Assembly (NCBI GenBank): GCA_900550825.1
Contig: URTZ01000068.1
Coordinates: 1-9,596 of the forward strand
Direction: 5' to 3'
DNA from: an uncultured Collinsella sp.
GTDB taxonomy: Bacteria; Actinomycetota; Coriobacteriia; Coriobacteriales; Coriobacteriaceae
DNA length: 9,596 nt
Each line of letters starts with the position of its first letter. Within the stretch, counting starts at the first letter, position 1. The notes beneath the pieces were generated by a model. The model was not told the DNA's origin. It ran no database searches and worked only from the letters and a program-made list of their open reading frames with translations. Below, one piece after another: positions 5,801 through 9,596 of the stretch. The position numbers were made by a program, and so were the translations under genes.

Positions 5801-8800
5801 CCTCTTTACCGTTCTCGTCCTCCTCGGCAAACGCATCAGCGACCATCTGGTCAATCGCGTCGTTAAAGGCCTCGTCGACATCATTAAACGAGTTATCCAT
5901 CATATACTCGTGCCACCGCTGCACGGCATTCGAGAACTCCTGCTGGCGCTCCTCGGCCGCGGCGGAATGCTTTTTGGCCGAAGCGTTGGCGTCAAAACTC
6001 AGCATGGTCATAAGCTGAGCATTGGAGATGCGGTAGGTCTGCGGCATAAAGATTTGCTCAAAGTTGCCGCAGTTCACATAGGTCGAGTCATTCGCCTTGT
6101 TAAACTCGTCGAGCAGCTTAAGGTAACCCTCGTCCACATACTCCGCCACATAGCGTACACGGGTGCCCTCGCGCGACTTTTGAGTCAGAGGAATCGTCAC
6201 CGTCTTGCCATCCACGCAGTCCACGTACAGGTCGAGCGTGTCGGCGGCCTCTTCGTTTCCCACCTCGAGCGTGATGTCAAAGGTCCAGTAGGCATTCTTC
6301 TTTTGTGGCAGATGATGGAAGGTCCACAGGCTCTTGCCGGTGTCCTTGCCGTCCTTGACCAAGTTTTGCGTACCGCCACGATACGTCACATCAAAGTTCC
6401 AGACCGAAGCACCCGGAACATAGCGCACATAATTGCGAGCCGTTACCTCGGCAGCAGCGGCGGCAACATCGGTCGAGCCCACGCGCGCTTCGAGCGTCAC
6501 ACGCTCGGCGGCAAGCGTATCCTGCGGCAGGTCGTATTCAATCTTGGCACGGCCGAGTTTATTGGTCTTGCCGGTGTACTTTGCAGCCGACGAGCCCGTC
6601 CCCACGGTGAGCTGCACGCTTTTTCCGGGCGCTGCGTATACGTAGGCCACATTGCCCAGTAGGCTGTGAACGTCGGTGCTGTCGACCTCGATGCGCGATC
6701 CGCTAACCTCGAGTGTGGTGCTTCCCAGCGGCAATGTCACCTCGCCCAGCGTAATAAGCGGCGAGATGGCGTAGGCACCTGCAGCCTTGGGCTTAAACCG
6801 CACAAACACATCGGCGCCCTTGCCCTTTTTCATATTGAGGACGAGGTTGTCGCCTTCCCAAGTTGTGCCAGCCCACATGGCATCGGAGCTGGCGCCGGCT
6901 TCGCGAGCGCCTGCGGACACATCCTCGACGGCATCCTTGGCCAGCGGAATCTCAATCTTGGCAGCCTGGCTGTCCTGGAGCTCGTAATGAATGCGCAGCT
7001 CGGTCTCCACGCCAACGACCGCGGACGAATCAGCGATAACCGAGCCCGCCGTCAGCCCGCGCTCGGCACGATACGTCTCCACGTCAAACGTGGGGACGTC
7101 GAGCGTCACGTCGAGCTGTTTGCCGTCCTCAATCTTCACCTGCTTTTGCGCGATATGCTTTCCCACGGTCAGCCCTAGGCGGCTAAACGTGGAATAGCTC
7201 GTCGCTTGGATGTCGTAGCTCGTCTTGTTAAAGGCGACGATGGTGTACGAACCGGCCTTAAGGCGCGGCGTCTCGGCCTTCATGATAGGCGTGGTGCCAT
7301 CGTCTTCGTAACCCATCAGATAGGTGACACCGTCGGCAACTAGCTTGCCGTCGGACGTACGGAACACCAGCACGCGGTTGGCGCCCTGGTAGTCGCCCTT
7401 GGTCGTAACCGTCGCCGTACCCCAAGGCTTCAAGTCGATATCGACCTTGCCGGCCGAGGGCTTCGCCGTCGCCGTCGCCCCACCCAGCTTGAGGCTGTCT
7501 TTGGGCTCGAGCGTTATCTCCAGATCCTGGTCCGCGTCGGCAATGGTCTGCGAAACCACGAGTGCTGTGCCCTGGATACGGAAGTCGTTTTCCTTGTCAC
7601 CCTTGGCAGGCTTAAGCGTCTTGCCGCCGCTCTTCACCGTCAGATCGATGTTATCGAGACTATCGAGCTCAATGCGTTCGGTCTTATCCTGGCCCACAAT
7701 CGGTTCAAGATAGCCCACGTTGAGCTCAATCGCGCGCGAGGCCGGAATCTTGGTAAAGTCCTCCGCCTTAATCTCTCCGATATTCCATGTGCCCGTCATC
7801 TGGTCGCCCGGGCGCGCCAGCACCATGTCATAGTAACCGCTGAGCGAAATGCGCAGGGTGGCTGCTGTCTTGGAGAGAGCGTCCGCTGTAAAGCTGCCGT
7901 CATCGCCAACCGCAAGCGGCGTGGACTGCCCCGCCTGCACGAGTGTAGCCGTCGCGCTCTGGGGAAGTTTGCCCGTCACCTGGGCCGCCTCGCCCATCCA
8001 CTCAAACGTGTAGGCAGGCTTCGAGGAATCGACGGAGTCCTTGCGATCGGCCACGGCATCGGCAAGCTTTTTGACCATCGAGGGGTTGCCAGTCGAATCG
8101 GTCGCATAGGCATAGATGGTCTGGCCTTCACTAAAGGGAATCGCATACGTTACGCCATCGATTGTCACGCGCTCATTATAGTCGCCCGGATAGCCCGCCT
8201 CACCAAACTGAAGATCGGGGTTCATCACGCGCAGGGCAACGGCATTATGGTTCGTCTCGTTTCCGTATCTCGTGTTCTCAAAAGCTCCCCACTCTATCAT
8301 TTCCACGCTTTTGGGTAGCACAATCTCTTTGCCGGCAATCGCAGGATCAAGAGAGGCGAACGCGTGCGTTCCGATATATTTAACGCCGTCGCCGATCGTC
8401 ACCGACGACACATGCGAGCACCCGTCAAAGGCATTGCGCTCAATCCGCTCCACCGTGCCCGGCACATTGATCTGCGTAAAGGTGAGCACTGTTGTGTCCG
8501 AGACATAGAACTGTGGCACGCCGCAATAGGCGAATGCAAGATAGTCGATAGTTTTGACCGAAGGCGGCAGCGTTGCCACCACCTTGTCGTCAAGTTGTTC
8601 ACATTCCTTAAAGGCCTGCTCGGGAATCGTGGTAAAGGCCGCGTTGTTGGGCCAGGTTACCGTTTGGAGCGTCTTGCTTTTGTAGAATGCATAGCTCTTG
8701 AGCTCCTCGACCGAATCGGGCAGTGCGATCTCTTTGATGCTGCTGCCGCCCAAGCCTCCAACCGAGCGGACATGCGAATTAGGGGCGAAGGTGATCGATG

Positions 8801-9464
8801 TGAGCGCAGCGCTTCCCATACCCGTAAGGCTTACGACATTTTTGTCGTCGATGGTCGAGGGCACCTCCAACGTGGTAATGCCCGCGTCGCCATACTCGAT
8901 AGAAATTTCGTTGGTGAGGCTATCAATCGAGAAGTAGTACTGCGCGGGGGTCTGCTCGCCGGCCACGTAGCCATCGTCGTATTCGTCCTTTACGCCCGTG
9001 GCGCCCTTCGAGGTCATCCAGAGCCCAAGATCCTCATTCCAGGTTGCTTCGGCTTCGGCGGTCTCCTCTTGCTTCTGCTGCTCGGCGAGTTCCTTACCCT
9101 CGACAAGATCGGTGGCGAGCGTACCCACGGGCGTGCTCTCGGTCTGCCCGGCGCCCGTCAGGCCCGCCGCCGATGCAATCTCGGAGGCCGGGGGCGTAGG
9201 GGTGTCATCGGCATCGAGCACTGTGGGGTCGGCAGCGCCGGCATCGGCCGCGAGGTCGGCGGAAGCCGAGTCTGACGTTTGGGCGTCAGCCGAATCGGCG
9301 GGAGCGGCGTCGGCTACTTGGCCGTTATCCGTCTGCACAAAAGCGCCGTCGGTGGTGAGGGTCTCGGCAAACGCGCCCGCGGGCAACGAACCCGTCACCA
9401 TGGTGAGGGTCACCGCGGCAACGGTCAGGCGGCGGCAAAGCGCTCGAACAGTGGTCCACCTCAT
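2880..9464 (-). CDS. Giant LASTG-anchored surface protein with BspA-type LRRs and a C-terminal Big_1/chitobiase-like block
   Basis: This 2194-residue secreted, wall-anchored protein probably acts in adhesion or interaction with host or other microbes; its ligand is unknown. Residues 1-33 form a signal peptide (Arg-rich start, hydrophobic core, AFA cleavage site). An acidic Ala/Asp/Ser/Thr linker covers about 34-145. BspA-like (LRR_5) repeats run about 175-400, with recurring LPDSVEEL, AFDGC and IGTHAFA-type motifs and a cap to about 475. Beta domains fill about 490-1110. A largely helical module covers about 1140-1705, with glycine-rich hydrophobic segments at 1506-1527 and 1600-1625 and eight cysteines between 1360 and 1658. 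A carboxypeptidase-regulatory-like domain spans about 1709-1800, a beta domain 1805-1903, a Big_1-like domain 1908-2000 and a chitobiase C-terminal-like domain 2008-2101 (IWYTTND, CPC at 2055-2057). A Gly/Ser/Thr linker leads to LASTG (2160-2164), a hydrophobic stretch and KRRKH. The start is backed by an AGGAAAGGA RBS. The frame is intact throughout, and a partner sortase is not in view. Confidence 0.9.
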   Translation of the reverse strand: MRWTTVRALCRRLTVAAVTLTMVTGSLPAGAFAETLTTDGAFVQTDNGQVADAAPADSADAQTSDSASADLAADAGAADPTVLDADDTPTPPASEIASAAGLTGAGQTESTPVGTLATDLVEGKELAEQQKQEETAEAEATWNEDLGLWMTSKGATGVKDEYDDGYVAGEQTPAQYYFSIDSLTNEISIEYGDAGITTLEVPSTIDDKNVVSLTGMGSAALTSITFAPNSHVRSVGGLGGSSIKEIALPDSVEELKSYAFYKSKTLQTVTWPNNAAFTTIPEQAFKECEQLDDKVVATLPPSVKTIDYLAFAYCGVPQFYVSDTTVLTFTQINVPGTVERIERNAFDGCSHVSSVTIGDGVKYIGTHAFASLDPAIAGKEIVLPKSVEMIEWGAFENTRYGNETNHNAVALRVMNPDLQFGEAGYPGDYNERVTIDGVTYAIPFSEGQTIYAYATDSTGNPSMVKKLADAVADRKDSVDSSKPAYTFEWMGEAAQVTGKLPQSATATLVQAGQSTPLAVGDDGSFTADALSKTAATLRISLSGYYDMVLARPGDQMTGTWNIGEIKAEDFTKIPASRAIELNVGYLEPIVGQDKTERIELDSLDNIDLTVKSGGKTLKPAKGDKENDFRIQGTALVVSQTIADADQDLEITLEPKDSLKLGGATATAKPSAGKVDIDLKPWGTATVTTKGDYQGANRVLVFRTSDGKLVADGVTYLMGYEDDGTTPIMKAETPRLKAGSYTIVAFNKTSYDIQATSYSTFSRLGLTVGKHIAQKQVKIEDGKQLDVTLDVPTFDVETYRAERGLTAGSVIADSSAVVGVETELRIHYELQDSQAAKIEIPLAKDAVEDVSAGAREAGASSDAMWAGTTWEGDNLVLNMKKGKGADVFVRFKPKAAGAYAISPLITLGEVTLPLGSTTLEVSGSRIEVDSTDVHSLLGNVAYVYAAPGKSVQLTVGTGSSAAKYTGKTNKLGRAKIEYDLPQDTLAAERVTLEARVGSTDVAAAAAEVTARNYVRYVPGASVWNFDVTYRGGTQNLVKDGKDTGKSLWTFHHLPQKKNAYWTFDITLEVGNEEAADTLDLYVDCVDGKTVTIPLTQKSREGTRVRYVAEYVDEGYLKLLDEFNKANDSTYVNCGNFEQIFMPQTYRISNAQLMTMLSFDANASAKKHSAAAEERQQEFSNAVQRWHEYMMDNSFNDVDEAFNDAIDQMVADAFAEEDENGKEDEAQGGAARKARRAPAASDGEGDGAGNDEAAQFAAELKAAVGGSAALLTQQGDSYGVNVDKMIFEDAYGTSEDWYQELAAAQGANAADAAAIKELVDHASRAEFIAQQAEDLVGQSMGIGQLNQYGSWNDATAAALNKCAGIKASEYNGQSTSGFNDLGQALGSSLSYKAADDDTVKGFKVAAPDGEQTAYIESEFIENSNNNKNQALLFNSIAMQCDILDDLYDNWNVVHSLNNSKVRGWLMAWKLNGDVSAHMKLIRTIRSLKSYKIECEMFGQVFKTDAWKAAGQAFPAATQGIGIFTGIYGVNDASKNWENVNVRMQKVKGEREGYELQHTRLLAKPEKTEDDWKCIYALRDAMEKARAFEDLLYRQLCHDSTDVAVGSIMTIAGVLTAGSAGTVVGAAYDAASTSVGSERAIKLTNTECAYDVACEQVERACQNRITVNWGELTDAEIYKANKDGLISDEKMQSIFEARYRNVAAKAAPDPAGVVYEGLLSNTVEGATVELWSADDAAGTNAVCWDAEEYEQDNPLATGADGAYNWNTPTGWYQVRVTKDGYEEARSAWLRVPPIQTEVNIGLVSTAAPEVASVHAYTDCIEIEFTQYMDASDDAVAALDAQGLGDVTYKWLDKQDDPNGKPLSRVLRIRYADAREAGSPVAFELDGARNYAGTAMARWASGELVVGVRADKLKLNVEQAVTMLEGGDFELVAHVTDKAGKPFAGAKVSVGLESSAICSVDATQAVTGEDGAATFVLHGALPGLTTLTAAVDGTALSKQVDVRVSAEAVRPARPVATIGATTFGAWSPKENYITVPKGTKLELSAEDGTTIWYTTNDTCPCRDEGRVKYTEPIALDSNMYVRIAAQRPGMSYSEYSERLNITITVTDEAVPGPTPGGGEQGGGADGSGGTGVPAGGSTSTTTAVTTDKSKGKGENGKKSGGTELASTGDSAAMTVAALGIAGATVAAAGIAATKRRKH

Positions 9465-9470
9465 GGTCGT

Positions 9471-9479
9471 TCCTTTCCT
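9471..9479 (-). promoter_or_regulatory. Ribosome binding site of the surface-protein gene
   Basis: On the - strand the sequence AGGAAAGGA lies 6 nt before the ATG at 9464-9462. It supports this start, which is also followed at once by a good signal peptide. Confidence 0.85.
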
Positions 9480-9524
9480 GCAAACCTAAAGTCATCCAGC
9501 GTTATCGTCGTCCAAAAACAAAGC

Positions 9525-9558
9525 GAACGGTAGGTTCATATATACGAACCTACCGTTC
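9525..9558. promoter_or_regulatory. 34-bp palindrome, probable operator overlapping the surface-protein promoter
   Basis: The perfect 13-bp arms GAACGGTAGGTTC (9525-9537) and GAACCTACCGTTC (9546-9558) flank ATATATAC. The central TATATA is itself palindromic, so all but one base pair (9538/9545) of the 34 bp are symmetric. It lies 61 nt upstream of the ATG. The best -10 candidate on the - strand, TATATA at 9539-9544, is at its centre, with a weak TTGCGC -35 at 9564-9569 (19-nt spacer). No T-run follows on either strand, so a terminator is unlikely. Long symmetric sites over a -10 are typical of TetR-like and other dimeric repressors; the family of the regulator cannot be read from the site. 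Confidence 0.6.
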
Positions 9559-9573
9559 TACCTGCGCAAACCG

Positions 9574-9596
9574 CCACAAAGGGGACAGGCACCTTT
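9574..9596 (+). repeat. GGGACAGG-loop palindromic repeat, copy 3 (cut by window edge)
   Basis: The left arm CCACAAAGG (9574-9582), the loop GGACAGGCA (9583-9591) and the first five bases of the right arm, CCTTT (9592-9596), match the copy at 2561-2589 base for base before the window ends. It lies 15 nt beyond the putative operator, upstream of the surface-protein gene. Confidence 0.7.

Noticed and set aside
2883..6662. A 1259-codon open frame on the + strand
   Set aside because: It is antisense to the surface-protein gene. Its translation is Arg/His/Leu/Ala-rich without domains, as expected from the complement of GC-rich codons, whereas the - strand frame has clear domains, signal peptide and sorting signal.
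8364..9275. A 303-codon + strand frame
   Set aside because: It is antisense to the signal peptide and LRR part of the surface protein and shows no domain or RBS.

Overview
The window looks like a piece of chromosome from a GC-rich, anaerobic, gut-type actinobacterium, most likely of the Coriobacteriia (Collinsella or a close relative). This placement is an inference from three things: GC-rich codon use, an electron-bifurcating NfnAB pair, and a very large sortase-anchored surface protein with an LAxTG-type sorting signal. No rRNA or other phylogenetic marker is present to confirm it.

The window has three real protein genes. On the + strand, a two-gene operon (240-2479) encodes the two subunits of an NADH-dependent reduced ferredoxin:NADP+ oxidoreductase (NfnA/NfnB, related to sulfide dehydrogenase SudBA). 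The cistrons overlap by 10 nt, a perfect TATAAT box lies about 100 nt upstream, and a clear intrinsic terminator follows at 2508-2546. On the - strand and convergent with the operon, one gene (9464-2880) encodes a 2194-residue secreted, wall-anchored protein. Its order is signal peptide, acidic linker, BspA-type leucine-rich repeats, a series of beta domains, an alpha-helical module of about 550 residues with two glycine-rich hydrophobic segments, a carboxypeptidase-regulatory-like domain, a beta domain, a Big_1-like domain, a chitobiase C-terminal-like domain, a Gly/Ser/Thr linker and an LASTG sorting signal.

The non-coding DNA holds the least ordinary material. The 400-bp space between the convergent genes (2480-2879) contains the operon terminator, a palindromic hairpin with a GGGACAGG loop, and three tandem hairpin units made of six copies of a 15-mer in alternating orientation at a 40/40/40/41/40-nt pitch (2627-2842). 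The GGGACAGG hairpin recurs at 36-62 (opposite orientation, different but still complementary arms) and at the right edge (9574-9596), so each transcription unit is bounded by copies. Upstream of the surface-protein gene is a 34-bp near-perfect palindrome (9525-9558) that overlaps the best -10 candidate and looks like an operator.

The operon and the surface-protein gene have no evident functional link: one is cytoplasmic redox metabolism, the other is cell-surface interaction. I see no defence system, mobile-element gene, tRNA or CRISPR locus. The best candidates for something undescribed are the alternating hairpin array, the GGGACAGG hairpin family and the helical module of the surface protein.
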